Of a stretch of 64,000 nt of DNA, positions 35,018 through 47,499 are shown piece by piece. The notes below the pieces were generated by a model, which was not told the DNA's origin, did not search any database, and worked only from the letters and a program-made list of their open reading frames with translations. The position numbers were made by a program, and so were the translations under genes. The DNA comes from Neodiprion pinetum (lineage: Eukaryota > Arthropoda > Insecta > Hymenoptera > Diprionidae): NCBI RefSeq assembly GCF_021155775.2, contig NC_060235.2, forward strand, positions 42,752,701 through 42,816,700. Direction: 5' to 3'. The number at the start of each line of letters is the position of its first letter. Position 1 is the stretch's first letter.

Positions 35018-35699
35018 ACCCAGACGGCCGTACAGTTTCTGACGGATCGCGATACGAAGATTAGACCCTTCGTATTGATTGTACTCGTCTGGTAATCTTA
35101 CGAAACGTCGCTGTTCTGCATTCATATTAAGAGTTTTCGAATGCGGGAATGCAAGAAGAAAGATGGTGAAGGAGGAAGATAAAGAGGAGGACAAGGTTAT
35201 CGGAGTATATGCTGGTGACTTCGAAGCGTTGAAATCAATACCAATGCTATCAGTGTGATACGTATGCCGTAAGCATTCGTGGATCAGACTAATTACAAAT
35301 ATGGAACGTATGTACATATTTTTGACAAAAATGAAAATATCGCTTGTTCGTATAATGTACAATTCAGAACGATGAAAATTCGCTTTATGATTGTTCTGCA
35401 AATCAACCGTGTCGTTCACAAATAGCTCGACAATCGGTCGATGATATATTAAATTGATAATGCGAATGCTCTGTATCTATAAATTGTAAAGTGTAAATTG
35501 GATTCGAAATTAAAATTCATTGCTTTATGTTGATGAAGTGAGACGAGGAAAAAGTCGACGGCAATAATTAGTTGTATTTAATGTATAAATTAACCACAAG
35601 TATCAAGCTTACTATTATGCTGGATCAACGTGTGTTTTGTCTGTAACTGCGTTATTAGTTTTCTTTTACAATTAGTCTTTTTTTTCTAATCATTCTGTA

Positions 35700-35705
35700 A
35701 ATAAA
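35700..35705 (+). terminator. Distal poly(A) signal
   Basis: AATAAA follows about 680 bp of AT-rich sequence after the alternative stop. It is the probable 3' end of the longer aquaporin transcript. Confidence 0.5.
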
Positions 35706-37625
35706 GTAACCAAAGCTGTACATATCTAAATTTACACGTATCAGATACATATATATTTTATTTAAAACAAATGTACTGACATATATTGGTACAGCTGGGT
35801 GTTAAACAAGGTAACCAGTATCGTGTGAATCGTGTCGCTCCAATGCTTCTCAATTGTAAATTCTTTTCAAAAGTTGATTCGAGAAATCGATGGTTATTGG
35901 TTGTAAAAGTGAAAGGGATTACGTAATATCTTTCTTTTTTTTCCATCATCCCAGTAATCGTATGTAGACCAAGCACATACGTGCTCCACTGTATGTAATT
36001 TTATTATTGACAAACTAAAAATTCAAACCACTATACGTACTTCATGTATCGCTATACCTATGTTATTAATATTATTATACCATTATCACGTCCAGGTACT
36101 GTTAATTACTGTAATGTTATTATTACTTACTGGTGCAACAGTGATTAGAATTACGTAGCGTAGAAAGATATTATAACTGTTATGATAATTACTATCAATA
36201 ATACTGTTGGTGTTGGTGTTATTATTATACCATTGTCAATTTCAAATACCAATGCTACAACTATCATAAAGACAACGATTATTATTATAATTTTGAACAT
36301 TTGTTTAGAATTGAAAAAAAAATTTAGGGGTATTGGATGAACGTTCTGGTACTAGATATTCTCGACGACGGTGCATGAATTTCATAATGTGATGACTGTA
36401 TAGGTGATTATTATTACAATAAATCGACATTAGTGATACTATTAATATGATTAGTATGTACTGCAACAAACGGTGTCTTATTCCCGAAAGTGTGAAACGA
36501 AAGGTACGATTTTGAAATATGTCGTGATAAGTAGAAGGAGTGTTTGACAATGAGAGCAGGAGTCGACTGACGATGGCATTCGATAATCGGTGGGTGAAAT
36601 TTCTCACCCGCTGTTTGGTCCTAGTTCCTGACAGTCAATTCACTCGCTCAGCACTTGCATTGCATTCGAATCATACCCGGTTATGCAATTCGAAGTTCTT
36701 CTACAAGATATCGAGACACATTATATTATATATATTTAACCTAAGCCTATGCTCATAGGGAAATTTTATACTTTAATGTAGAATTGGCATAAGTATAATA
36801 TTGCACGGTTAACAGATAACCCGAGACGAAATTTTAGACCTCATTAGGACCTCAAGAATATTTACGGAAAATTCCGAGTAAAAAATATTTCAATTGAACC
36901 TTAAAATTGTGCTAATCGTAAGGCCTGGTGCCCATGTCAGGGGCTTTAGTGAGATCCAAATTGGTTCTTATTCGATCCTCGTAAGTCGCAGTTGCAATAT
37001 TCCTGGTTTAGATCTCTAAAAATAATGCTTGAGTTTTATTTTCTTGAGTTCCGCAGATTCGAGGTTCTATTGAAGTGTCATAGTGAGCTGTGAGGATCTG
37101 AAAAACGTTAATGAGATACAAATTCGAATCAAATCCGAGTTGTGAAGCAATAGAGTGTTAAGAGGCTTAACAGGGTTATAAAATTTCGACTCGGGAACCT
37201 AGAATGGTTCTAGAACGAGATACGTGATTTTAATATTAAGATTTTGTCAAGGTTAGGAAACAAATAAAAAACAATGTCCGACTATGTGATACGAAAATAT
37301 AATTGAAACAATAATTCATGCATACCAGTATAATAGTGATTTTGAATCCCTCTTCAGCAATATGATGAGTTGACTACTTTCCGATTTTAGATCGAATCTG
37401 CGCTCTGTAAATCGTGGAAGCGCTGTTTTGATGATTGCTTTTTTCGCTGCATCTATGTCTGCTGTATTTATAGTATCAGTGTTGCTGACAACCGCGGATC
37501 ATTTCCTGTTCCACAAAAATTACGTGTTCCACGAAAACTCCGTAGGTACCCATCTGTAGCATTGAGTAAGATTATAATTATTGTTACCCGTACCTTAACC
37601 CTGGTACTGTCATGTGAATTTTAAG
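35706..37625. other. Intergenic DNA between aquaporin and its pseudogene
   Basis: AT-rich sequence with loose ATT repeats around 36050-36300. A hydrophobic stretch around 37410-37480 reads like part of a membrane helix but has no further aquaporin motif. I do not call it an exon. Confidence 0.5.
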
Positions 37626-38678
37626 CGTTTAACGCAATTGAATGGATCATTACTCGAGAGTGCTCTGATGTTCACTGGCGATATCCTCGAAACTCCCGTT
37701 CTCGTCTTCATCGGCTGCATAAGCTGATTTGGCGCGCTGTCAAGCACACCCTCCGTATGCAAGTTTCCATTATCTTCAGCTTTTCCATCGTCGTTGCTCT
37801 TACAGTTTGGAGTTTTCGATTTTTTCCCATCATTTATGCCTTTCTTCTTACTTGTTCACTGCAATGGAATGTATAAAATGCAGAATTGTCACGTTTTGGA
37901 TAATTTGGCGAGAAAAATCGGACGGTGTCGTTTCGATGTTTGCAGTTCTATGAGCACATCAGTGGTCGTCATGTTAATCCATCAGTGACGATAGCTGCTG
38001 TGGTATTTGGCAAAACGACTATTTCCACAATGGGTATTTTCATACCAGGACACAGCATCGGATGTATTCTTGGCTATGGATTGTTGAGAGTGAGTACGAT
38101 TCCCAATACTGTACAATATAGTGCAAGCTTTGAATCACCTCAGCAATCTTAAAAACAAGCTAATATTTTTCGTCGAATTACAATAGAGATGACTCGTTAA
38201 AAGAAACGCTTCTTTCGGAAACTCGAAGTTAGTGACACCCTACGGTTTCCGTCACGACAGGAGTCACCTCGCAACGCCCAAAACCTTGTGCGTTAGTCTG
38301 GTTGACAAGAACATATAAACCACCCAGGCTTTGGTTGTCTAATTGTAAGTCCGCCACTTGGATCTTAATACTCGTCTGCGACACTGTCTGAAATCGACGA
38401 GGTGAGTTCTGGGCTGGAAACATTTCCATCAAGTTTGATATAATAGTTTGGTTGCTGGTCCGGCCATGGTAATTGGACCTTGTTCCAGATGCAGTATGAA
38501 TTCTGATCGATCTCTGGAACCCACGTTATGGATCAACGGTTAGAAAGACCATTGCGTCTCTTGGGTCAGACATACCATTAGGTCGACTTTGAGTGCTGTG
38601 AATTATTTTTTGTACTTAACGTTCATGAAGCCGGATGGCGACGAAGCCCATGCTAACGAAGCCTCCGAATTTGACTAA
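37626..38678 (+). pseudogene. Tandem aquaporin pseudogene
   Basis: All three body exons of the upstream aquaporin can be recognised in order. Pseudo-exon 1 (37626-37805) keeps LVFIGC and the same 29-residue spacing to its terminal CAG. It has TGA where the parent has TGC (Cys), and its donor reads TT instead of GT. Pseudo-exon 2 (37946-38089) is intact: 144 bp, open, acceptor TTTGCAG and donor GTGAGT, with GRHVNPSVT in place of AHINPAVT. Pseudo-exon 3 (38229-38678) has several stops and shifts. It still shows VTPY, CVSLV, GP...CSMN (NPAR replaced by NSDR), EPTLW and a KPDGDEAHANEA tail before TAA. A decayed tandem duplicate that cannot encode a full channel. Confidence 0.85.
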
Positions 38679-41039
38679 CAATAAGTAGCTGGAAGTGATG
38701 CGGTTTGGAGACGAATAAAGGTGACTTCCATTACTGAGCGTTGCTTGAATCATTATTTTTTATTGAAATTCCTTGGAAAACATTTGATCTTCACAGAAGT
38801 CGATCGATAAATGGAGTGTGTTCCTGATCGGCGTTTCTACTAACTGGGCGGATAAGGAACGAGATTCGATATCGCTCATAACCCTGGGGGTATATCATTA
38901 TTTTAATAAACGTCTACCCCTCGGGCGGCAATATCGGGTAATATTCGGTAATATTCGAGGGATGGGGGTACGAACGAATTCTCCTCTAGCCTCCAATATA
39001 TATGGATTGGATCGATGATTGACTGTGCTTTTTCGAACAGGGTTTGGTTATTGACAGGGCTTTCATAACCATATCAGCTTTCCGAATACAAGCCCTTGTG
39101 CCTCTCAGGGTCCTCAGCTCCCCTCCTCTCGTTCAGGAAAATTATGATTGAAGATCTTGCTGGAAGCTCTGCAGCGCTGTTTGACAGTCAAACCTCACCT
39201 TTTTCCACCTGGTAGAGCGATACATTCCATTTTCAGTTTCATCAACACAAGTACCGCGTAATTATTCTTTCTCCTGTTTGTTTCTGTTTCCAATTTTGTG
39301 TTCCAAGTTCAGATGCTTCACGTACGAAAGAGTGTGGGAAACGCGATGCAGCATGCATTACTAATATATAAACGTGAATTAAATATAAGTCAACGTTCTC
39401 GGCGCGGCTTCAGCGAAAATGAATCGCGTAATTTTTCCTTTTAATAAAAACGTCAACGATACCAAAGAGGTCACCTTATTCCTGCAATATTTATGCGCTT
39501 TTCTTAATAAGTCAATTTTTAGTCTGATTTTACTACTCTCTCTCTCTTCATACATCCGCTAATATATTGCACTTTAAACCACGTCTGTTGTGCAGTAGTT
39601 TCTCACTCTTCTGACAGTTGCTTAAGGCTTACTAAGATGGGTATGAAGCGGCAAGGCTAGAAAGTTTTGCAATTTGTTGTTAATTCAGTTGGTTTCTTAT
39701 CTAAGGGGATTTTGGAAAATGGGTACCTATATGTTCATCCCAGCTTATAAGCTGTGGTTTGAACGTAACTCTACAAAGCATAGAGCCGAGCCGTAGTATT
39801 CCATGAGGGTGAATTTAGTAACGTTAGCGTGACAAAACATTGGGGGAAAAATTCACTATTATGCAATTTTGTAGTGACTTCGAAGTGTTATGTTTTTTTA
39901 GTGACTTTGAAGAGTTTTGAATATACCAATTACTTTTGTGTCATTATAATAAGCTGCATCTAAAAGATTCCTATAATTACGAAATAACGGGTTTTCCGAA
40001 ATACAAATCATTACAATAACGTTACCAACTTCAGCCTCACGGTATTCCAAGAATTAACCAGGCGACTGTTTAAGGAAAAGTTTAATGTTAAATGTATGTT
40101 AGGTAGTTCAAAATCCAATCAAGAAATATTCGGCCGACTTCGCTCTCCCCTGTAATTAAATATAGGATTCCTCGGTATGAATGAACAATTGATTTTACTC
40201 AAAGTTAGTCCTGTGTCACTGTAAACAAGTGGCATAGTTCTGTACAGAAACTTGGCCATGCAGTGCGAAGAGGAACCCATTCGAGGAATTCACGAACTGT
40301 CGGCATTACGCCCCCATAGTAACAAACATAATTCTATAGAATGATTTCCACAAGATTTCTAGTCCAAGAACTTGTATCTTGATGTTGGCTTGACGATAAA
40401 ATTCATAGCAGTGATAATATCTCGTAATGTTTTTCCTTCCACCAAGGTAAAAATTTTCGGCACTGCGAGAACATCCCGTTAGATGAGTACCGCAGTTATT
40501 GTGTCTGGGGTATAACTTATGACGGTAATTTCTTCGCGACGATGTGTGAAAAAATTATCGTGGTAAGGTAGAGAACGTGATTTCGTAACTGGCAGAGCCC
40601 GTCCATTAGCGCCTCTTTGGTCAGCCCGTAGTACTAAGCGACTTGAACTGCTCGATGGTAAGAGGAAGGATCTTTTGTCGGTGATTGACCCGGATGGTCC
40701 AATATATCAACCCCCACTCGACGACCACTCACTTTCATCAGCCGTTTAAAACCCAGCGAAATCCTCATTACAATCGATAACACGTGCCGCATTAAACTCG
40801 AACCTACGACAATGATTAGTTCAAGGCATACCAGCTCACACCTTTCAACGATTCGACTCGCATCGAACGCGCAGCCTATAGGCAGGACTCCGAAATCAAC
40901 CGATTCACATGCGGTACATTCACTATCCGTGAGATGTGGGTCGAATTTAGCGATGCGTCCGGTGTAACTATCGCTGACAACGAGCGGCCAAGTCATTCAG
41001 CGGCAACGACTTCCCGGCAGGAGTGTGAAGAAGACGCGA
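38679..41039. other. Intergenic DNA
   Basis: No gene recognised. It holds one TIR element (39803-40041). A 120-codon minus-strand frame at 40634-40996 has no motif I know and no convincing splice context. GC rises toward the promoter at 41040. Confidence 0.5.
39803..40041. mobile_element. GTTAGTAACGTT-family MITE, copy 1
   Basis: The left end ATGAGGGTGAATTTAGTAAC and right end GTTACCAACTTCAGCCTCAC are inverted. The direct repeat GTATTCC(A) sits immediately outside on both sides (39796-39803 and 40042-40049). An 8-bp duplication is typical of hAT transposons. No coding content. Confidence 0.75.
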
Positions 41040-41576
41040 GGCGAGTGATCCGGGTCAACTCGACGCCGGAAATGGGTCGCGACCCGAGCAATGGGTGTAA
41101 ACAAGCAGCTTAGCTCGTTTCTTCGGAAGCCGAACTCGGCAGGCGCCAGGCGTCCGACGCTTTCCTGTCAGACTCGAGATCCTCGTCGACTCGTCGGATG
41201 CGCAGAATCGTTGGAAAATCACGGAGCCCTTCTCTCCGGTCTTCCTCCACTCGGCGTCCCTCTCTCCTCGACGTTTCCGTTGGTTCGGGCAGTTCGGGCT
41301 TGGCGGGTTCTCGTACGAAGCAGGGAGTTTCGACAGAGGGAACGGCGGACACGGTCGGTAGTTGGTTCGTTCCGCGTGGGGAGGTCGGCTCGTATCGGCT
41401 CGTGTTGCGAAACTGGGTGCGTTAGTGTGAGTCCGTTGGCCGTGGTGGTTCGACAAGATCATCGGTAGCAGTCAGTGCGCAAGGCGGGAGGTTGCGGTTG
41501 ACGGGTCACCGGCGACTCTTGTCAGAGAAAAATCAGCGCATCCTATCCTATCGCCAGTATCATCATCCCCGGACAG
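41040..41576 (+). promoter_or_regulatory. GC-rich promoter and non-coding first exon of a downstream gene
   Basis: A CpG-rich island with an initiator-like TCAGT at 41472-41476. About 100 bp downstream is a strong donor (GGACAG then GTGGGT at 41577). There is no ATG between the initiator and the donor, so this is a 5'UTR exon. The coding exons are not recognisable downstream and probably lie beyond the window. GC-rich frames open on both strands across 41055-41468 are compositional artefacts. Confidence 0.5.
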
Positions 41577-42195
41577 GTGGGTAGACATCTTTTAACTTTC
41601 GCCGTTGCGTACCGGCGCTTTGCCGCGAGATGTCGGCCACGTTAACTCCACCGTGTTTCACCCCTAGCTCCGTTCGAAACGGGGTGAGTTTGTTGTTGTT
41701 CCACTTCAACCTAGCCGTACCCTGTCCTTCAAATAGTCGGGCTCGTCCCAGAGCTCACGATCAACGAATGCCGTAGAAATGTTGTTGCAGAAATTACGCG
41801 GCTTTGATGTATAATCAGTTTTTCAGCTGTCAGAGAGCTATCTCGTTGTCGAAATTTGTCGGTTGATATCCTTCGTGAAATAACCATCGGTACGAACCCA
41901 CGCGAGGTAATATGACTTCGGCAGGCAACACCTCGCCAAATTTTAATCAGCTGTCAAGAATTCTTAACGCATTTCTCTCAGGCTATGGGAACAATTTTCC
42001 TTACTTAAGGTTTGCCGAGACGTAATAAAAAGATGATCGGTATACGCATGGAAAATTTTGTACATCACGATACTGGTCTCAGGAATGACACTGATTAGGG
42101 AACCAATGAGAAATGTGGCACTTAAGAATAGTTAGCGTGGAAATTTTATTCTCGTCTACTGTTATTCCAACACTTACCTCTTGTCCACGATTGCC

Positions 42196-42401
42196 AACGA
42201 GGTTGTGGTTAGCAACGTTATCATTGGAAAAAACATCGCTATCATCTTACTTCGACGATGATTTTGATGGAACTAAGATTGCAAAATATGATTATGTTTT
42301 GTTCTATTACGTATTACTGAATTTCAAACGTTTTCAAAATCGTGAAATAACGGTTTTTTCTCAGCATGAATATTTGCGGCAACGTTACTAACTTCAACGC
42401 G
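42196..42401. mobile_element. GTTAGTAACGTT-family MITE, copy 2
   Basis: The left end CGAGGTTGTGGTTAGCAACG and right end CAACGTTACTAACTTCAACG are inverted. Flanks ACGATTGCC and ACGATTATC are a plausible decayed target duplication. Confidence 0.65.
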
Positions 42402-43419
42402 ACGATTATCGGCGTGGTGGGGAGCGAACTGACACTGTTGTTTCTACGGTTGGACTTTCGATCGTAAAAACCGTGTGATCCACGAAAAGTCTAGGCGTCT
42501 TTGTTACGTTGGACGTTAGTTCCATCTCGCATTTTTTTTGCTGTTGGAATCGTTCAGGTCCGTAAAACTACGTAGCTTTTTCATTTGAGATCTGGTTTGT
42601 TTGGAATGCTGTGGTGGAACAGAAATTTTTGATTACCTCCTCTAACAGCCTCCGCACCTTGGACACTGATGCATATTCAACGAATCTAACAGTCCCAACT
42701 TATCGTATTGTACGTGAAACATTCCTGCGGTATGAACATTGACGTTTTTCAGTCATTTCGGTAATATTTATCTCACCGAATCCGGGAGAACGAAAAAATT
42801 CGAGAAGGATAATTGAATTAAAAGCAAACGAGAAGATCAAACAAGACAAGATTAATTATTTTCTGTAATCAGACGTGAACGAGCCGTGCTCGATCCATTT
42901 TCCGCAAGCTGTATACCCTTTCTCATGTTCCGCAATCAAGGATGCTCCTAATCTAGGTACCTGCCTTGCGTCGAGAAGTATAAATTAATATTTCACTACT
43001 GCCGTGAGCACTGCTCAATTCCAGAGTGCTCCCGACTATATTCTCGGTTGCTGGAAAAGTTTATCGAGAAAGAAAAGAGCCGAAAGTTCAGGGGTTCGAG
43101 TTCTTTTCGTAAATTTTAGTGAGCAGTTTTCCCACGGGAACAGGAACACGATCTTAAGCAAATAATTAGTATTCAGCCCAGGTCCGCAAGTCGCGTTATA
43201 ATTTTCTTCTCAACTCTATCGCGTATTCTCTTCAGGGCACGAGGATAATAATTAGGAGCTTGTTCTCGAGAACTTATTTGACCTTCAAATTAGCAATTTT
43301 TTTACTCATAAAAAGTTATGCAAACGGTATCACGTATCGCATCGCCGATGATCGTCAACGCCCGCCTAGAAAACTCGCATCTATGTTTGGGAACAGCTAA
43401 GGCATAATCCACTTCGTCG

Positions 43420-43646
43420 TTAAGGGGTAACACCACTGTAAAAACCTAAAAAATTATTAACTTAACAAGATAATAATATTTGAGGAAGATATGAATATTT
43501 GCGGATAATAATTTTCTGTATTTTACCTAAATACATGCCTAACGAATTCCTTAAATATTATTATGTTATTACCTTTTCTTCGATCCAAAAACAAGTGATC
43601 AAAAAAGCGCTGTTTCTTTTGCTTTTACAGCGGTGTTACTCCTTAA
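43420..43646. mobile_element. TTAA MITE, 227 bp
   Basis: The inverted ends TTAAGGGGTAACACCACTGT and ACAGCGGTGTTACTCCTTAA differ at two positions and both carry TTAA. The AT-rich interior has no frame. Confidence 0.85.
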
Positions 43647-44169
43647 GGCATCCCCTGCTCTAAAATGGCGTAGAACAGAAAATTCCGTCGCATGTGCGAA
43701 ACAATTTTCCGGACAACGATAGTCGAAGCTTGTTTTTTGTTTATTTGACGCGGCAATCGAAGCTGAATCTTGAGTCATCGTGGCGTGTCGATTGTCACGG
43801 TTCACATTGCGCAACCGGAAGGTGCGGCTGTAATTTACTGTAAATATAGGTGTATTTGTAATTTCAGTTCGCTAACGTTAGTGCCAGGAATAAAATACAC
43901 GTTCGCTCACGCTGCAATTAAGTGTGTTTCGTGAATTTCCAGGGTCTTTTTTCTGCACGGATGCAGGACGTAATATAAACTGCACTGCTGCAGTGATTTT
44001 CCCGCAGGTAATTCGATCCGCACCTGCAGTTGCACTTGCGCCATGTGCATTCGACCTTGCAGGGCAAATATCTTCAGATAGTTATTATATGCGCGTATCC
44101 GCGGCTTCAGCAACAGTTGTGTATATAGCATCTCAAGTGAGTTCGCGGTGCTCGGAAAACTTTACCATT

Positions 44170-44660
44170 TGAGTCACACATTATTTTACCGAGTCAACTT
44201 TTATAGCAAGATAGCATTCGGTGGTTTTTGGGATCACTGATTACGGGTCTGTGATCAGATTCAAGAAATTCAAGATGGCGGATCCAATATGGCAGTCGAA
44301 AATTTCAAATTTGATCTAATCTGGTCGAAAAACTCTATGCAGTGTTTTTTGGGGTCGCTGATTACGAATCTGAAATCAGATTATGAAAGTTCAAGATGGT
44401 AGATTCAATGTGGTGGGCGAAAATTTTAAATTTTATCGAATATGGTCGAAAAACTCTATGCAGGGGTTTCGGGATCGCTGATTGCATTCGCCATATCGAA
44501 TTTTCAAAATCTGATTTCAGACTCGTAACGCACAACTCCAAAAACTCTTGGACTGAGTTTCTTCTCCGGATTCGACCAAATTTAAAATTTTCATCCGCCA
44601 TATTGGATCCGCCATCTTGAATTTTTAAAAGCCGATCTCACATTTGTAATCGGTGACTCC
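44170..44660. repeat. 121-bp tandem unit followed by its inverted copy
   Basis: Direct units begin at 44221, 44342 and 44463 (period 121), each opening with TTTTTGGGATCACTGATTAC-like text. They contain TTCAAGATGGCGGATCCAAT and end GGTCGAAAAACTCTATGCA. From about 44490 the same blocks return in reverse complement through ATCCGCCATATTGGATCCGC to about 44660. Related copies at 10376 and 52400 show this is a dispersed family. Confidence 0.8.
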
Positions 44661-46149
44661 AAAAGACGTATGTTTTACGTAAGACATGTATACGTGTAGA
44701 GGGGTAACTTTCTCGGAAATGGATCATGGCTTCAATTTTCACGATTTCCTTCAACCAATTTGTTTCTAACAATAATAATTTACATCATATCGCAATAATT
44801 ACTCTCGAATATTGAAAACCTATTAATATACCATCGGAAATAGCAAATAACCGCAAAGAAATAGGTTGAGAAGTTCTCTAAATATACAAAAAATGGATAT
44901 AAAATAAATGGAAAGAATACTTACCACTACAGGGATCAGAGGATTAATAATTCTCTGAAGTTAATATTGTTAGTATATATAATATTACGTAGACTTATCG
45001 AAGAAGCAATCGGAACTGGGTCACTCGATTTTTAACGAAGCATTCCGACTCCGTGCTTTCTAATTATCTGAAAGTGCGGTAACCGCTTGAACGGGGCATA
45101 TATTACACCCTTGTTCGCAATGTAACGTATGATATTTACGCCTTCTTGCCCCGTGAGGATTTCTCAATATTTCTTCAACGATTTCGTTCTAGATTCAGCG
45201 GAAACTTTCAGTATCACACTATCAGCTTGACTGTGCTGTAAATTCCACGGTGCTGCAGATACGGTGAATAATTAATGATTTTTCTAGTCCCGTGCAGAAA
45301 TTTCCAACGATTCATTTCAGGTTTTTCATACATGCATAATACATACGTAACCGCGGGTACTTTCATCCGATATTGGAGTTCGTGCACATTGCTTGGCATA
45401 TTGCTTTTCGAACCTACACGTTTTCGCGCGTATATTACTCATACACATTTCGTTTTTCTTTCTCCATTTTTCGCCCCTTCTGCCTACATCATGGAATATC
45501 CAGTTTCATTCAACCGAGAGTTGAATTAGCAACGCATCTTTTATACACTTTAATACTTTGAGAGCGTCGTTAGCTCTCTAATTGGTAATATCGTCCATGG
45601 ATGTCTGCAGTGAAATTTGTTATATTGATGGCTGCTTAAGCGGCGTCTGTCGACGCGCATAATTGCCTGGTGATAACTTAGCTAATTAGCCAGAGTACGG
45701 GACTTTGTCCAAAAAAGTCTCGTATGGGCAATTGCCTACAAGTTTATACGCGTGTTATACTCATGGAAATACGGCACGAGTACAAACCGGCGACGCATAC
45801 CAATTAACTTCTGCCTACTGCTGAGAAAGAGTCCCGCACAGCAAACCCTGATAGATAGACATCTACTGTGTGTTTATCACAACGCGACGTATAATACGGC
45901 TGGATACTCCGTTTAATTTAGCCTTACACGATCGTGGTAGATTCAGTGATTGATTAGCTTTTATATGCCAAGCCTTTGGCAAAAAAAAAAAAAATAAAAA
46001 TAAAATAAAAATATGTAGGAAAAATAATACGAAAATGAACAAATTAACACGACGGTGCCGTAGAGTAGAAAAGTTTGACAGAATTAGTATCGCATGCATC
46101 ATAAACCAATTAGAACCTAACAAATATTACCGTTACGAAATTTTATCGC

Positions 46150-46390
46150 ATTGAAATTGAAAAATCTAGCCAAGAGCTCGAATTGATTCACAAGTTTTAC
46201 AGACTATGTCGAATTTTCGAGTCGATCGGATAAAAATTGACCGCGGGATCCGCGCCACCGGATTGAAAACGCGGTCGTTCGCTACTTGTGTGTCCCATGC
46301 CGCCATTTTGATATTAATTTCAACGAAAAAAGGTAAAAATTTTCTTGAAACTATAAATAATAAAGCTCTCAAACTAAAATTGCTCCAAGT
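46150..46390. repeat. Internal fragment of the GACGGTCT fold-back family
   Basis: It matches 18290-18535 closely in order: AGCTCGAAT, GATCGGATAAAAATTGACCG, GCGCCACCGGATTG, CGGTCGTTCGCTA, GCCGCCATTTT, ACTATAAATAATAA. It lacks both ends. Confidence 0.75.
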
Positions 46391-46840
46391 GTTCGGTATG
46401 TGGGTGATTGGACAAATGAGCGTAGGGACGACGCTTAAAAGCTTTGAGAAGTCTCACGTGTACAGAGATATTTTCACCTAACTCTTAATTGTATTTAAAT
46501 CTCTCCTTTGCCTTGTGCCTTCTTCACCTTTCTGATTTCTTATTCGATTTACTTTATTCGCCGAGTTAATTTTCACCTCTCAAAGTGCAGTTCGAACGGC
46601 TGGGGGCTAATTTCAGATTCAGTCGGGATACTTCTGGCAAGTGCGTGTTAGAATGCGCGGCAATGCATTACGCATAATCATTACCCCTGATTTTGAAACC
46701 TCTAGTTAATTAATTCTGTCCTTTCACGAATTACCGACTCTTCTGAATAAATCTTAATATTGCAAACCCATCTTTTGAAGAAGCATAATATTATTATGCA
46801 ACGAACAAAGGCAGAGAGGGACAGAGAACGTTGGTCGACA

Positions 46841-47000
46841 CGAGGATGAACGTTAGCAACGTTACGAACAATTGATAATTCGCACCTTTATGACTTTCCG
46901 AAATTTAGTAAATCCATTAATAACAAAATTACCGAAAGTCATCCTAAAATTGCCCAATAATGATTTTTTTTCTCCTGACGTTAATAACTCCAGTCTCATT
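46841..47000. mobile_element. GTTAGTAACGTT-family MITE, copy 3
   Basis: The left end CGAGGATGAACGTTAGCAAC and a right end with GACGTTAATAACTCCAGTCTC are imperfect inverted repeats of the family seen at 39803 and 42196. More diverged than those. Confidence 0.5.
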
Positions 47001-47466
47001 ACTTTACAATTCCGTAATAACGTAGCGGAAAGGGGAGAGTTATTTTTTCTCCCCTTCACGAAGCTTCAAAACGCAGCTTATTGTCACATCGGGTATCCGC
47101 GTCAGGATTACGGATACCTTGTGCCCCGAGTAGTCCTGGATCAGCATCCGCGCGGGGGAGAAGATAATCGCGGAGAGCAATTTGGCAGAAAAACGGCCCA
47201 TGATTGGACATGAATACCGTCATTAAACATTTAGTCGTACTTGTACTTCGGGGGTATACGTATTACCTCCAGGTATACGCGAGAGACATCTGCGCTCGAA
47301 AAAGCTCGGGGGACCCCCTCGTATACCTGCACGCACACGCTTTGTATGTACGTACAGGAGCTCGGACAGAATACCTGCCTACACCTCGTTCTGCGGTTCT
47401 CGTGATATATTGCGCTTTTTACTTCTCACTCTTTTGGCGATCAGTTGCGTACTGCAACATTCTTGC

Positions 47467-47499
47467 AGCGACGCGACGCGACGACGACGACGACGACTA
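47467..47499. repeat. GAC triplet repeat
   Basis: A run of GACGACGAC triplets, a short GC-rich microsatellite. Confidence 0.85.

Noticed and set aside
34838..35419. 193-codon minus-strand frame
   Set aside because: It is antisense to the aquaporin C-terminus and 3'UTR and shows no motif.
37400..37480. Extra aquaporin helix upstream of the pseudogene
   Set aside because: Only general hydrophobicity; no conserved residue or matching exon boundary.
40634..40996. 120-codon minus-strand frame upstream of the promoter
   Set aside because: No recognisable domain. It lies in a GC-rising region where chance frames lengthen.
41055..41468. Several GC-rich frames on both strands
   Set aside because: Typical of a CpG-rich promoter. 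The plus-strand initiator and donor indicate a non-coding leader instead.
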